This document shows, piece after piece, positions 1 through 7,679 of a stretch of DNA of 17,985 nt (position 1 is the first letter of the stretch; each line of letters opens with the position of its first letter). Position numbers and translations under genes: made by a program. The notes below the pieces were generated by a model. The model was not told where the DNA came from. It ran no database searches and saw only the letters and a list, made by a program, of their open reading frames with translations. The stretch is from assembly GCA_023137005.1 (NCBI GenBank), contig JAGLQE010000201.1, positions 1-17,985 on the forward strand, read 5' to 3'. This DNA comes from Thermoplasmata archaeon. Lineage in GTDB: Archaea; Thermoplasmatota; Thermoplasmata; SG8-5; JAGLSY01.

Positions 1-117
1 GAATGCGAGAACGGAGTGATTGTATTCAAGATCTCGAAATTGAATGAGCGAATCAAAATTCGCACATTCAAAAACTCGAACGAAGTAAGAGATTCAAAAT
101 GGAGAGATGCAGAATGA
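1..117 (+). CDS. C-terminal end of unidentified upstream frame (partial)
   Basis: The first frame is open from the window edge to a TGA at 115-117 (38 codons, ending ...VRDSKWRDAE). Its stop overlaps the ATG at 114 in an ATGA arrangement, the coupling used elsewhere in this operon. In archaeal spc operons the gene before rnp1 is often rpl29 or a SUI1-type factor, but the visible residues do not resemble the end of either. It may be an extended L29 tail, an unknown protein, or a chance open frame. The segment also contains a small inverted repeat, GCGAAT-caaa-ATTCGC, at about 47-62. No function is assigned. Confidence 0.3.
   Translation, partial: ECENGVIVFKISKLNERIKIRTFKNSNEVRDSKWRDAE
101..106 (+). 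promoter_or_regulatory. Shine-Dalgarno deciding the rnp1 start
   Basis: GGAGAG lies 7 bases before the ATG at 114 but overlaps the alternative in-frame ATG at 99. It therefore favours 114 as the real start of rnp1. Confidence 0.55.
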
Positions 118-386
118 GAAATGCTAAGAATCTCGGGAACCATGAGCTGATCGGGCTCGATGTCAGTGTCTACAAGGCCAGTTCAAATGAGCTGGTTGTA
201 GAGGGCAGGGTCATCGACGAGACGAAGAACACCTTCGTGCTCGAAACGCCAAAGAGGGAGAACAGGATAGCCAAACACGGACATATGTTCGACTTCAACC
301 TGGACGGCCAGATGATCAAAATGGATGGCGACAGGATAAGCTTCAGACCCGAGGATCGTACCAAGAAAGTAAAACAGGTGATCTAA
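114..386 (+). CDS. rnp1: Ribonuclease P protein component 1 (Rpp29/Pop4)
   Basis: Archaeal RNase P protein subunit, which helps the RNase P RNA remove 5' leaders from pre-tRNAs. The family signature is clear: NHELIGLDV near the N-terminus, the EGRVIDETKNTFVLET strand segment of the Sm-like barrel, and GDRISFRPEDR near the C-terminus. An in-frame ATG at 99 would add five residues (MERCR). I prefer 114, which gives 90 aa, has GGAGAG at a proper distance, and overlaps the upstream stop as ATGA. The gene sits just before rps17, its usual place in archaeal ribosomal operons. A gap of about 50 bases to rps17 is the largest gap inside this operon. Confidence 0.93.
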   Translation: MRNAKNLGNHELIGLDVSVYKASSNELVVEGRVIDETKNTFVLETPKRENRIAKHGHMFDFNLDGQMIKMDGDRISFRPEDRTKKVKQVI

Positions 387-420
387 TGATGAAATTTCAA
401 TTTAATAATATAGCTAGCCA

Positions 421-429
421 AAGGAGGGA
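421..429 (+). promoter_or_regulatory. Strong ribosome binding site for a TTG-started rps17
   Basis: AAGGAGGGA is a near-perfect Shine-Dalgarno sequence placed 5 bases before TTG at 435. No ATG is found at a fitting position, so this site decides the unusual start codon. Confidence 0.8.
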
Positions 430-434
430 TTGAT

Positions 435-878
435 TTGGCTGAAACAAAAGAAAAGAAGACAACAAAGAAGACTACAGCAAAGAAAACGACCAAGCCCAGC
501 ACACCAAAGACAACCAAGAAGGCCACAACAAAGAAAACAACCAAGGCTAAGAAGCTGGACATTGGGGTAGATGTGAACTTACCGACCAAGACCTGTGATG
601 ACAAGCACTGTCCATTCCATGGGCAACTGAGTGTCAGGGGCCAGATACTGGATGGAACCATCGTATCTGACAAGATGCAGAACTCTGCAGTGGTCAAGAG
701 GGAATATCAGAGAAAGATCGAGAAATACGAGAGGTTCGAGAAGCGCTCGAGCAAGGTCATGGTGCATAATCCACCCTGTCTGGAAGCCAAGGTTGGCGAC
801 CATGTCAGGATAATGGAATGTAGGCCGCTGAGCAAGAATATCTCTTACGTTGTCATTGACAATTTGGACAGAAGGTGA
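435..878 (+). CDS. rps17: 30S ribosomal protein S17 (uS17) with Lys/Thr-rich N-terminal extension
   Basis: Primary 16S rRNA-binding protein of the small subunit. The conserved core starts near residue 41 and includes [12 protein letters not shown], a basic middle ([20 protein letters not shown]), HNPPC and the closing [21 protein letters not shown]. Residues 5-40 are low-complexity repeats of KKTT/TTKK type that are not part of the usual fold. They give 147 aa, against roughly 105-115 for most archaeal S17. The start codon is TTG, supported by the strong upstream Shine-Dalgarno. The stop is followed almost immediately by rpl14. The tail is probably disordered and rRNA-binding, which is inference. 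Confidence 0.96.
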   Translation: MAETKEKKTTKKTTAKKTTKPSTPKTTKKATTKKTTKAKKLDIGVDVNLPTKTCDDKHCPFHGQLSVRGQILDGTIVSDKMQNSAVVKREYQRKIEKYERFEKRSSKVMVHNPPCLEAKVGDHVRIMECRPLSKNISYVVIDNLDRR

Positions 879-882
879 TATG

Positions 883-1281
883 ATGAAGGGTATACCAGGT
901 AGGCAAATGAGAGGACTCCCCACGGGAGCCAGATTGAATTGCGTTGACAATACTGGCGCGAAGATCGTAGAGATCATCGCTGTGCCCAAGTATCACGGTA
1001 CTCACAGGCGTTATCCCCACGCAGGTGTAGGTGATATTATTGTTATCAGTGTCAAGAAAGGAACACCAGAGATGAGAAGGCAGATACTCAGGGCTGTCAT
1101 AGTCAGGCAGAGGCGCCCCTTCAGGCGCTCTGACGGCACTATGGTCCAGTTCGACGATAATGCCTGCGTCATCACGACAGAGACAGGAGAGACCAAGGGA
1201 TCCGATATCAAGGGCCCTGTAGCAAGAGAGGCAGCAGAGCGCTGGCCAAGAATAGCCGCCACTGCATCTACTATAGTGTGA
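883..1281 (+). CDS. rpl14: 50S ribosomal protein L14 (uL14)
   Basis: Large-subunit protein at the subunit interface and the GTPase-factor-binding side. The sequence has the family core [12 protein letters not shown] (residues 16-27), then [14 protein letters not shown] and [11 protein letters not shown]. Two tandem ATGs at 880 and 883 are possible. 883 leaves about 4 bases after the GGTGA at 874-878, while 880 would leave 1, so 883 is chosen, giving 132 aa. The Shine-Dalgarno lies within the last codons of rps17, which implies translational coupling. An upstream TTG at 850 only opens the frame inside rps17 and is not credible. Confidence 0.96.
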   Translation: MKGIPGRQMRGLPTGARLNCVDNTGAKIVEIIAVPKYHGTHRRYPHAGVGDIIVISVKKGTPEMRRQILRAVIVRQRRPFRRSDGTMVQFDDNACVITTETGETKGSDIKGPVAREAAERWPRIAATASTIV

Positions 1282-1290
1282 GGGATTGAA

Positions 1291-1668
1291 ATGACGACAA
1301 GCAAGCATGCAAGAGCACAGAGAAAGGCGATGTACAATGCACCTCTCCACAAGAAGAGAAAGATGATAGCCTCCCACCTGTCAGAAGAACTATTCGAGAA
1401 ATACGGTGTAAGAAGCCTTACAGTGATCAAGGGAGACATAGTCAGGATCATGCGCGGCGACGCCGATATGAAAGATAAAGAGGCCGAGGTCGTGAGAATA
1501 TACACGAAGGAGATGAAAGTGTCCCTTGAAGGCATCAATATCAAAAAGGCCGATGCATCCGAGGTCAGCAAAAAGCTTCATCCATCCAATCTTTTGATCG
1601 TGAAATTGAATCTTAGTGACCAGAAGCGCAAAGAGAAACTGGATTTCCTATCTGGGGGTGAGGTTTAA
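1291..1668 (+). CDS. rpl24: 50S ribosomal protein L24 (uL24)
   Basis: Assembly-initiating large-subunit protein that binds 23S rRNA near the exit tunnel. At 125 aa it has normal archaeal length. The basic N-terminus (HARAQRKAMYNAPLHKKRKM) is typical of archaeal and eukaryotic L24/L26. A KOW motif covers roughly residues 44-71 (VIKGDIVRIMRGD...EAEVVRI), followed by the GIN segment near 81-83. It starts 9 bases after rpl14 with a GTGAGGG-type binding site. Its TAA shares one base with the ATG of rps4e. Confidence 0.96.
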   Translation: MTTSKHARAQRKAMYNAPLHKKRKMIASHLSEELFEKYGVRSLTVIKGDIVRIMRGDADMKDKEAEVVRIYTKEMKVSLEGINIKKADASEVSKKLHPSNLLIVKLNLSDQKRKEKLDFLSGGEV

Positions 1669-2378
1669 TGAGTAAACATATGAAGAGGTTGACAACACCG
1701 ACCATAATACCGGTTCCCAGAAAAGGGATAGTATGGATAGCCAAAGCATCACCAGGTGCACATCCAATTCAAAGAAGTGTTCCAATAGTGGTCCTTCTCA
1801 GGGATATGCTGAAGATCTGCGATACCTCCAGAGAGGCCAGAAGGATAATCGGACAGCGAAAGATCCTCATCGATGGCAAGCCAGCAAGGGATTATAAGAT
1901 ACCAGTTGGTCTGATGGATGTTATCTCCATTCCCGAGACAAAGGAATATTTCAGATTACTTATAGACAATAAAGGCAAGTTCCAGACCACGAGGATATCT
2001 CCGGACGAGGCCAAATGGAAGCTATCAAGGATCGAGGACAAGACCACCCTGAAAAAGGGCAAGACCCAACTCAATCTCCATGATGGAAGGAACATAATCC
2101 TGGACAAGGACCAGTATTCCACCGGAACTGTGCTCAAGATCCAGTTACCATCCCAGAAGATCCTAGGCTCCTTTGATGTGAAGCCAGGGAACAAAGCCTA
2201 CCTTGTAGGCGGTGGACATATAGGCCAGGTATGTGAGATAGAGAAGCATGAGATGACAAGGAGTCCCAAACCAAACCAGGTATCCTTCAAGGAGGGTTTC
2301 TCCACCATTCAGACATATGTCTTCGTCATCGGGGACAAGACCCCATCTCTTTCAATACCTGAGGCGGTGAGCTCATGA
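1668..2378 (+). CDS. rps4e: 30S ribosomal protein S4e (eS4)
   Basis: Small-subunit protein found in archaea and eukaryotes but not bacteria. It is one of the clearest markers that this DNA is archaeal. The N-terminus has the family pattern HMKRLTTP...IPRK-like WIAKASPGAH (residues 4-32). An S4-type RNA-binding domain spans about 41-85, including REARRIIGQRKILIDGK. A central eS4 domain precedes a C-terminal KOW-like segment around 172-200 (GNKAYLVGGGHIGQ). Length (236 aa) is normal. It overlaps rpl24 by one base and rpl5 by four (ATGA). Confidence 0.97.
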   Translation: MSKHMKRLTTPTIIPVPRKGIVWIAKASPGAHPIQRSVPIVVLLRDMLKICDTSREARRIIGQRKILIDGKPARDYKIPVGLMDVISIPETKEYFRLLIDNKGKFQTTRISPDEAKWKLSRIEDKTTLKKGKTQLNLHDGRNIILDKDQYSTGTVLKIQLPSQKILGSFDVKPGNKAYLVGGGHIGQVCEIEKHEMTRSPKPNQVSFKEGFSTIQTYVFVIGDKTPSLSIPEAVSS

Positions 2379-2884
2379 GTATAATGAGAATGATAAAGGT
2401 TGAAAAGGCTGTCATCAACATGGGTGTTGGTGAGGGCGGTGAGAAGCTGATCAGGGCCGAGAAGGTCATGGAGATGCTCACACACCGCAAGTCTGTCAGA
2501 ACTATATCCAGGACCACCAATAAGGACCTTGGATTAAGAGAGGGAATGCCCATCGGGTGCAAGGTCACCCTTCGCGGAAAGGAGGCTGAAGAATTCATAA
2601 CCAAGGCTTTCTGGGTCAAGGAGAACAGGATTGCTGATTATTCCTTTGATAAAGAGGGTAATTTCTCCTTTGGTGTTAATGACTATACTGATTTCGATGG
2701 CATGAGATACGATCCTCAGATCGGTATATTCGGTCTAGATGTTTCAGTGACCCTTGCCAGAAAGGGCAAGAGGATAGCGATAAGAAGAAGGCAGTCAAGA
2801 AAATTGCCGCAGAAGCAGAGGATCACCCAGGAAGAGGGTAAGAACTTTGCCAAGAATAAATTCAAAATAGAGGTGATCTCCTAA
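2375..2884 (+). CDS. rpl5: 50S ribosomal protein L5 (uL5)
   Basis: 5S rRNA-binding protein of the central protuberance. Recognisable blocks are [12 protein letters not shown] near residue 11, [19 protein letters not shown] in the first third, [12 protein letters not shown] and the GVNDYTDF...[12 protein letters not shown] block, ending in [15 protein letters not shown]. At 169 aa it is of usual archaeal length. The ATG overlaps the rps4e stop by four bases, with GGCGGTGAG upstream. Its TAA shares a base with the rps14 ATG. Confidence 0.96.
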   Translation: MSIMRMIKVEKAVINMGVGEGGEKLIRAEKVMEMLTHRKSVRTISRTTNKDLGLREGMPIGCKVTLRGKEAEEFITKAFWVKENRIADYSFDKEGNFSFGVNDYTDFDGMRYDPQIGIFGLDVSVTLARKGKRIAIRRRQSRKLPQKQRITQEEGKNFAKNKFKIEVIS

Positions 2885-3039
2885 TGAACTCAATGAAGCC
2901 AACAAAACAATTCGGTAGGAAGGAAGGATGCCTTAGATGTGGTCGAAAGCGCGGTATGATCCGCAGATATAATATCAGGCTTTGCAGGCAGTGCTTCAGG
3001 GAACTGGCGCCCGACCTGGGCTTTAAGAAGTATTCATAG
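2884..3039 (+). CDS. rps14: 30S ribosomal protein S14, zinc-binding type (uS14)
   Basis: A 51-codon gene, easily missed because of its size. The product carries two CxxC pairs, CLRC near residues 17-20 and CRQC near 37-40, the zinc knuckle of C+ type S14. KQFGRKEG precedes it, and [12 protein letters not shown] closes it, matching archaeal uS14/eukaryotic S29. It binds the 3' major domain of 16S rRNA in the head of the small subunit. The start at 2884 overlaps the rpl5 stop by one base; a second ATG at 2893 (MKPTKQFG) is possible and would remove three residues. Confidence 0.95.
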   Translation: MNSMKPTKQFGRKEGCLRCGRKRGMIRRYNIRLCRQCFRELAPDLGFKKYS

Positions 3040-3050
3040 GAGGAAGAAGT

Positions 3051-3440
3051 ATGCAACATGATCCTTTGAATGATGCGATGTCTCAGATAAACAATGCTGA
3101 GGAAGTAGGAAAGAGCGAGTGTGTGGTAAAACCATCATCCAAGCTGATAGGCAGGGTGTTGAAGACCATGCAGGACAATGGGTATATCAAGGAATTCGAG
3201 TACCTGGATGATGGAAGATCGGGCCAGTTCAAGGTCTCTCTGAACGGAAATATCAATAAGTGTGGTGTTATCAAACCACGTTTCAGTGTCAGGAAGGCGG
3301 AATTGGAGAACTTCGAATCAAGATATCTGCCGGCACAGGACTTTGGAGTATTGATCCTTACAACGACAGAAGGTGTCATCACCCACACGCAGGCCAGGAG
3401 CCTCGGTGTAGGTGGTAGATTACTGGCTTATGTATATTGA
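3051..3440 (+). CDS. rps8: 30S ribosomal protein S8 (uS8)
   Basis: Primary 16S rRNA-binding protein of the platform, and in bacteria a known translational repressor of the spc operon. The protein shows [14 protein letters not shown] at the N-terminus, [17 protein letters not shown], a [11 protein letters not shown] block, and the C-terminal [19 protein letters not shown]. At 129 aa it has standard archaeal length. An AGGAGGA site lies before the ATG, right after the rps14 stop. Whether autoregulation exists here cannot be read from this sequence. Confidence 0.96.
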   Translation: MQHDPLNDAMSQINNAEEVGKSECVVKPSSKLIGRVLKTMQDNGYIKEFEYLDDGRSGQFKVSLNGNINKCGVIKPRFSVRKAELENFESRYLPAQDFGVLILTTTEGVITHTQARSLGVGGRLLAYVY

Positions 3441-3451
3441 GGTGATTTGAA

Positions 3452-3994
3452 ATGCCGATAGCAGGAAAATCAGAGAAAGAAATTCAGATACCTGAGGGAG
3501 TCATGGTCACTATCAATGATGGTAATGTCACCGTCAAGGGAAAGAAGACCGAGCTCACAAGGAATCTTGACCATGTCAGGATAGATATCAAGGTCATTGG
3601 AGACAAGGTAATGCTCTCCTGCGAGTACCCCAGAAAGAAGGAGAACGCTTTGCTGGGAACTTATGCAGCCCATATCCAGAACATGGTGACAGGAGTGACC
3701 GAGGGTTTCGAATACAAGATGAAGATAGTTTACTCTCACTTTCCAGTGAAGGTCACGGTGAAGGGCGATACCTTCGTCATAGACAATTTCGTTGGAGAGA
3801 AGCACCCAAGGAAAGCCAAGATACTTGGGGACACGAAAGTCGTTTCCAAGGGCGATGAGGTAGTGATCACCGGTGCCAATAAGGAGCATGCGGGCCAGAC
3901 AGCTGCCAATATCGAAAAGGCCACCAAGATCAAGGGCTATGATCCTAGGGTGTTCCAGGATGGAATTTACATAATTCAGAAAGGAGGGATCTGA
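3452..3994 (+). CDS. rpl6: 50S ribosomal protein L6 (uL6)
   Basis: Large-subunit protein near the sarcin-ricin loop. It has the two-domain uL6 architecture. The first half contains IPEGVMVTINDGNVTVKGKK and NALLGTYAAHIQNMVTGVTEGF; the second repeats the fold with VKGDTFVIDNFVGEKHPRKA and ends with GYDPRVFQDGIYI. Length is 180 aa, typical for archaea. It is preceded by GAGGTGAT. Its TGA overlaps the rpl32e ATG by one base. Confidence 0.96.
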   Translation: MPIAGKSEKEIQIPEGVMVTINDGNVTVKGKKTELTRNLDHVRIDIKVIGDKVMLSCEYPRKKENALLGTYAAHIQNMVTGVTEGFEYKMKIVYSHFPVKVTVKGDTFVIDNFVGEKHPRKAKILGDTKVVSKGDEVVITGANKEHAGQTAANIEKATKIKGYDPRVFQDGIYIIQKGGI

Positions 3995-4494
3995 TGCCAG
4001 ACCAAGCAAAGAAAGTCAAAAAGGAAGATGTCCCGGTCGATGAGGAAGAGATCGAGATCGTCGACGAAGTAGATGAGGAGCAGGGCTACAGGGTGAAGCT
4101 GAAGCCAGATCTTTCAAAAGAAGAGATAAAGGCCATGAACCTCAGAAGCCAGATCGATGACAATAGGCCCAAGTTCCGAAGGCAGGAATGGTTCCGGTAC
4201 AAGAGACTGGGAATCGAATGGCGAAGGTCTGTCGGTATATCCTCCAAGATGAGAAGGAACTACAAGTACAGGGTGAATATGCCCTCCATAGGTTATCGTA
4301 GTCCAAAGGCCGTTCGCGGCAGGCATCCCTCTGGTTTCGAGGACATACTGGTCTACAATACCAAGGAACTTGAAGGACTGGACCCCAAGAGACAGGCGAT
4401 CAGGATAGCCCACACCGTGGGTACCCGAAAGAGAGGGGATATCGAAGCGAAGGCCAAGGAAATGAACCTCCGAATATTGAACAGGGGGCAGTAA
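3994..4494 (+). CDS. rpl32e: 50S ribosomal protein L32e (eL32) with acidic N-terminal extension
   Basis: Archaeal/eukaryotic large-subunit protein. The eL32 core begins around residue 58 with RPKFRRQEWFRYKRLG, followed by WRRSVGISSKMRRNYKYR, a segment with GYRSPKAVRGRHPSGFED, and the closing RIAHTVGTRKRGDI. The first roughly 50 residues are an acidic, charged extension (VDEEEIEIVDEVDEEQ near 16-31), unlike the basic core. Similar acidic leaders occur in some archaeal eL32 proteins. The start is supported by AAGGAGGGATC and the one-base overlap with rpl6. Confidence 0.96.
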   Translation: MPDQAKKVKKEDVPVDEEEIEIVDEVDEEQGYRVKLKPDLSKEEIKAMNLRSQIDDNRPKFRRQEWFRYKRLGIEWRRSVGISSKMRRNYKYRVNMPSIGYRSPKAVRGRHPSGFEDILVYNTKELEGLDPKRQAIRIAHTVGTRKRGDIEAKAKEMNLRILNRGQ

Positions 4495-4495
4495 T

Positions 4496-4948
4496 ATGCA
4501 TTTGAAGAACCAGAGAAGAATGGCATCCGAGATCCTGAAATGTGGTGAGAACAGAGTATGGATAGACCCCAACAGGGTTGAGGACGTAGCCAGTGCCATA
4601 ACCAGGGCCAATGTCCGTGTTATGATAAATGCTGGTGCGATAAAGGCCATGCAGAAGAGAGGCATTTCAACCGGTCGTAGGAAACATCAGGCTGCCCAGA
4701 AAAGAAAGGGTAGACAGAGAGGTCCAGGTAGCCGTAAAGGTGCCAAGGGAGCCAGGACTCCAAAGAAGAAGCTTTGGATGAAGAAGATCAGGATCCTCAG
4801 GGCAAGGCTGAAGGAACTCAGGGATGAAGGTACCATAGACACCAAGACCTACAGGAAATATTATCTTCAGGCCAAGGGTGGAATGTTCAAGAACAGGGCG
4901 CATTTGGAAACCCAGATGAAGATCCATGGCGTATTGAAGGAGGAATAA
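4496..4948 (+). CDS. rpl19e: 50S ribosomal protein L19e (eL19)
   Basis: Archaeal/eukaryotic large-subunit protein that reaches into the interface bridge with a long helix. Clear family blocks: LKNQRRMASEILKCGENRVW at the N-terminus, then ITRANVRVMINAGAI, a very basic RKHQAAQKRKGRQRGPGSRK segment, and WMKKIRILRARLKELRDEG...YYLQAKGG. At 150 aa it is full length. One base separates it from the rpl32e stop; GGGGG lies upstream at a suitable distance. Confidence 0.96.
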   Translation: MHLKNQRRMASEILKCGENRVWIDPNRVEDVASAITRANVRVMINAGAIKAMQKRGISTGRRKHQAAQKRKGRQRGPGSRKGAKGARTPKKKLWMKKIRILRARLKELRDEGTIDTKTYRKYYLQAKGGMFKNRAHLETQMKIHGVLKEE

Positions 4949-4950
4949 GT

Positions 4951-5454
4951 ATGGCAACAGGTCCAAGATACAGAGTGCATTTCGCAAGGCGCAGAGAGGG
5001 CAAGACAGACTACAAGGCAAGAAAGCACATGCTCATGTCACAGAAGCTCAGAGGTGTTGTCAGAGCATCCGCCAAATACACCACGGTACAATTGATAGAA
5101 TATGATCCCAAGGGCGACAAGATACTTGTCTCCGCCCACAGCAAGGAATTGGTAAAAATGGGCTGGACAAAGGGTACCTCCAATACTTCAGCGGCCTATC
5201 TGGTCGGTCTACTGGCCGGAACAAGGGCTCAGGAAAAGAAAATATCAGAGGTAGTTCTGGACATCGGACTTCATGCACCTATAAGGGGCAGTAAGGTCTA
5301 TGCCACGCTCAAAGGCATGGTGGATGCTGGACTGGATATTCCTCATGATCCCAAGATATTGCCTGATGAGTCCAGGATAACTGGCGCTACATTAGGAGAG
5401 GATGTACCAAAGATATTCGAATCAGTAGCTAATAAGATAAGAGGTGGTAAATAA
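4951..5454 (+). CDS. rpl18: 50S ribosomal protein L18 (uL18)
   Basis: 5S rRNA-binding protein, partner of L5. The sequence begins MATGPRYRVHFARRREGKTD and has the archaeal KHMLMSQKLRGVVRASAKYTT block, SAHSKEL, and DIGLHAPIRGSKVYATLKGM, ending DESRITG...VPKIFESV. At 167 aa it is close to the archaeal norm. AAGGAGGA precedes the start with ideal spacing. The TAA overlaps the rps5 ATG by one base. Confidence 0.96.
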   Translation: MATGPRYRVHFARRREGKTDYKARKHMLMSQKLRGVVRASAKYTTVQLIEYDPKGDKILVSAHSKELVKMGWTKGTSNTSAAYLVGLLAGTRAQEKKISEVVLDIGLHAPIRGSKVYATLKGMVDAGLDIPHDPKILPDESRITGATLGEDVPKIFESVANKIRGGK

Positions 5455-6368
5455 TGGCTTTCGGTGGAAGACCAAGTGGCGGAAGGGGCGGCAGACCTCC
5501 CAGAGAGGAACCCAACCCTGCATTGGACTGGATACCCAAAACAACATTGGGAAAACTTGTCTATGAAGGCACGATAACGACCATGAGCGAAGCACTAAGA
5601 TCAAGGCATGTCCTTAAGGAGGCTGAGATCGTGGATATCCTCCTTCCTGAGATGGAAGACGAGGTACTGGATGTCAATATGGTCCAGAGAATGACCGATT
5701 CAGGTCGAAGGGTCAGATTTGCCATTACAGCCGTTGTCGGGAACGAGGACGGATTCGTTGGAATGGGTCGCTCAAAGGGAAAGGAAGTTGGCCCGTCCAT
5801 CAGGAAGGCCATTGACAATGCTAAACTGAACCTAGTGGAGATAAAGAGGGGCTGCGGTTCCTGGGAATGTGGCTGTGGAAACTCACATACACTACCTTTT
5901 ACGGTCTCCGGAAAGGCAGGTTCTGTCATAGCGGAGTTCAAACCAGCTCCACAGGGAGTGGGATTGGCTGTCGGAGATGTTCCCAAGCATGTTCTGAAAC
6001 TTGCAGGAATATCCGATGCATGGGGAATATCCAAGGGTCACAGTAAAACAACAGTGAACTACAGTTTCGCCTCATTCTACGCTATGAAGAACACCACGAT
6101 GGTCAAGGTGACCCAGGCCCAGGCTGATAAACTACATATCATAACCGGACCAGTTAAGCCGATCTATCTTGACACATCACCAGAGGAGTTCAACCGCATC
6201 ATAGCCGATAAGAAGAAGAAAGAGGAAGAGCTCATCGCGAAAAAAGCCAAGGAATTGGCTGAGAGAAAGGCCCGTGGCGAGAATGTTGAAGAGGGCGGAT
6301 CAGAAGGAGGCCAGAGAAGGCCAAGATCCGGCAGACCCGATGACAGAAGGAACAGAAGGGAGAGATAA
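5454..6368 (+). CDS. rps5: 30S ribosomal protein S5 (uS5) with long charged C-terminal tail
   Basis: Small-subunit protein involved in decoding fidelity and mRNA entry. The S5 N-terminal RNA-binding domain is visible at about 70-130 (RRVRFAITAVVGNEDGFVGMG, KGKEVGPSIRKAIDNAK), and the C-terminal domain at 147-225 (VGLAVGDVPKHVLKLAGISDAW). The archaeal Cys motif GCGSWECGCG (residues 133-142) is present with C134, C139, C141 and H145, a likely metal site or disulfide. At 304 aa it is about 80-90 residues longer than typical archaeal S5. Residues 252-304 form a Lys/Glu then Arg/Gly-rich tail, and residues 5-20 a Gly/Arg-rich leader. Confidence 0.95.
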   Translation: MAFGGRPSGGRGGRPPREEPNPALDWIPKTTLGKLVYEGTITTMSEALRSRHVLKEAEIVDILLPEMEDEVLDVNMVQRMTDSGRRVRFAITAVVGNEDGFVGMGRSKGKEVGPSIRKAIDNAKLNLVEIKRGCGSWECGCGNSHTLPFTVSGKAGSVIAEFKPAPQGVGLAVGDVPKHVLKLAGISDAWGISKGHSKTTVNYSFASFYAMKNTTMVKVTQAQADKLHIITGPVKPIYLDTSPEEFNRIIADKKKKEEELIAKKAKELAERKARGENVEEGGSEGGQRRPRSGRPDDRRNRRER

Positions 6369-6370
6369 GT

Positions 6371-7177
6371 ATGATCACTCACGCAGTAATCAAAGTAAGA
6401 AGCAATATCAATGTCAATAGGGACATAAGAAGGACAATGGAGCTTCTCAGATTGAATAGGGTCAATCACTGTATCATATTACATGAGACTGCCATAACCA
6501 AGGGTATGCTTCAGAAGATCAAGGATTATGTCACCTGGGGAGAGGTCAAGCCAGAGGTTCTGGCCAGAATGACCCTTCTCAAAGGCAAGCTGGAAGGCGG
6601 TAGGGACATAGATACAGCCTATCTCAAGGCAAATTCAGAGTTCGGCACCCCGCTGGACTTTGCAAAGTCCGTTGTCGAAGGCAAGAGTAAGTATTCTGAC
6701 ATAAAAGGGATCAAGCCGATCATTCGGTTACACCCGCCCCTGAAGGGGTATGAGGGCATCAAGCGAGCTTATACAGTTGGCGGGGCCCTGGGATACCGCG
6801 GTGATAATATCAATGACCTTATACTACGTATGCTGGGTCCAGAGAATGCACCCGCCCCTAAGCCTAAGGCAGAGCCAAAGAAGGCACCTGCAGAGGTAAA
6901 GAAAGCTCCAGCCCCCAAGGCAAAGGCAGCTCCAGCTCCTAAGAAACCCGTTGCCAAGAAGGCCGCTCCCAAGGCAGAAGCTGAGAAGCCCAAGCCCAAA
7001 CCAGTTCCAGTCAAGAAGGCCGCTCCAAAAGCAGAAACTGAGAAACCCAAGTCCAAACCAGTTCCAGTCAAGAAGGTCGCTCCAAAAGCAGAAACTGAGA
7101 AACCCAAGTCCAAACCAGTTCCAGTCAAGAAGCCAGTTGCTAAAAAAGCAGCAGATGATAAGAAAGGTGATGCCTGA
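6371..7177 (+). CDS. rpl30: 50S ribosomal protein L30 (uL30) with repetitive Pro/Ala/Lys tail
   Basis: Large-subunit protein of the uL30 family (eukaryotic L7 relative). Residues 1-155 form a normal archaeal L30: HAVIKVRSNINVNRDIRRTM, LRLNRVNHCIILHE, a long archaeal insertion containing RMTLLKGKLEGG, and PPLKGYEGIKRAYTVGGALG. From about residue 157 to the end (some 112 residues) the protein is only Lys, Pro, Ala, Val and Glu, including three 19-residue repeats. The full protein (268 aa) is therefore far longer than the usual ~155. The stop overlaps the rpl15 ATG by one base, so the tail is in frame and translated. Confidence 0.93.
   Translation: MITHAVIKVRSNINVNRDIRRTMELLRLNRVNHCIILHETAITKGMLQKIKDYVTWGEVKPEVLARMTLLKGKLEGGRDIDTAYLKANSEFGTPLDFAKSVVEGKSKYSDIKGIKPIIRLHPPLKGYEGIKRAYTVGGALGYRGDNINDLILRMLGPENAPAPKPKAEPKKAPAEVKKAPAPKAKAAPAPKKPVAKKAAPKAEAEKPKPKPVPVKKAAPKAETEKPKSKPVPVKKVAPKAETEKPKSKPVPVKKPVAKKAADDKKGDA
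6956..7126 (+). repeat. Three tandem 57-bp coding repeats in the rpl30 tail
   Basis: Units at 6956-7012, 7013-7069 and 7070-7126, each encoding 19 residues of the form KKxAPKAExEKPKxKPVPV. Units 2 and 3 differ by only one base (GCC to GTC), so that duplication is recent; unit 1 differs at several sites. A partial AAGAAG start of a fourth unit follows at 7127. The 57-bp period keeps the reading frame. Confidence 0.93.
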
Positions 7178-7650
7178 TGAGTAGGACATGTGAGAGACAC
7201 AGAGGTAGCAGGACCCACGGCCGTGGCAAGAAAGCAGGTAGGGGTGCAGGTAAGAGAGGCGGAAGAGGTCAGGCAGGTCTGCATAAGCACAAATACATAA
7301 CTACTGTTAAATACCACCCAGACTATTTCGGCCGCCATGGGATGAACCGCGACCCATCACTTTACAACATTCCCGAGACCATGAATGTCGGAGCCCTTAT
7401 GGAAAATCTGGACTCCTTCGTCGCAGACGGAAAGGCTGGAAAGAAGGATGGCACGGTTACCGTCAACCTCAAGAACCTGGGCATCGACAAGCTCCTGGGA
7501 ACTGGGAAGGCCAATACCAAGGTCGTCGTGATGGTCGATGAAGCCACAGAGAAGGCCGTGAAAAAGATCGAAGACGCTGGTGGCGAGGTAAAGATCCTCC
7601 AAGAGGACAAACCCGCAAAGGCTCCAGCTAAAAAGAAAGATAAAAAGTAA
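7177..7650 (+). CDS. rpl15: 50S ribosomal protein L15 (uL15)
   Basis: Large-subunit protein and late assembly factor. The N-terminus is the Gly/Arg-rich uL15 signature (RGSRTHGRGKKAGRGAGKRG) followed by HKHKYITTVKYHPDYFGRHG, typical of archaeal/eukaryotic L15/L27a. The C-terminal domain includes VTVNLKNLGIDKLLGTGK and ends in a Lys/Ala/Pro extension (PAKAPAKKKDKK) resembling the tails on S17 and L30. 157 aa. It overlaps rpl30 by one base (TGATG). The next gene starts about 30 bases downstream. Confidence 0.95.
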   Translation: MSRTCERHRGSRTHGRGKKAGRGAGKRGGRGQAGLHKHKYITTVKYHPDYFGRHGMNRDPSLYNIPETMNVGALMENLDSFVADGKAGKKDGTVTVNLKNLGIDKLLGTGKANTKVVVMVDEATEKAVKKIEDAGGEVKILQEDKPAKAPAKKKDKK

Positions 7651-7679
7651 TAATCTAAATAACCAAGGTCAGTGATTAT

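Noticed and set aside
850..882. Longer L14 start at TTG 850
   Set aside because: It would overlap rps17 by about 29 bases and add residues not seen in the family; ATG 883 has a proper binding site.
6956..7126. CRISPR-like array
   Set aside because: The 57-bp repeats are directly tandem without spacers and lie in frame within rpl30.
6769..7338. Long minus-strand frames opposite the rpl30 tail
   Set aside because: They exist because the repetitive Lys/Pro/Ala codons read as Leu/Gly/Phe-rich strings on the other strand; the plus-strand frame is fixed by the L30 core and the overlap with rpl15.
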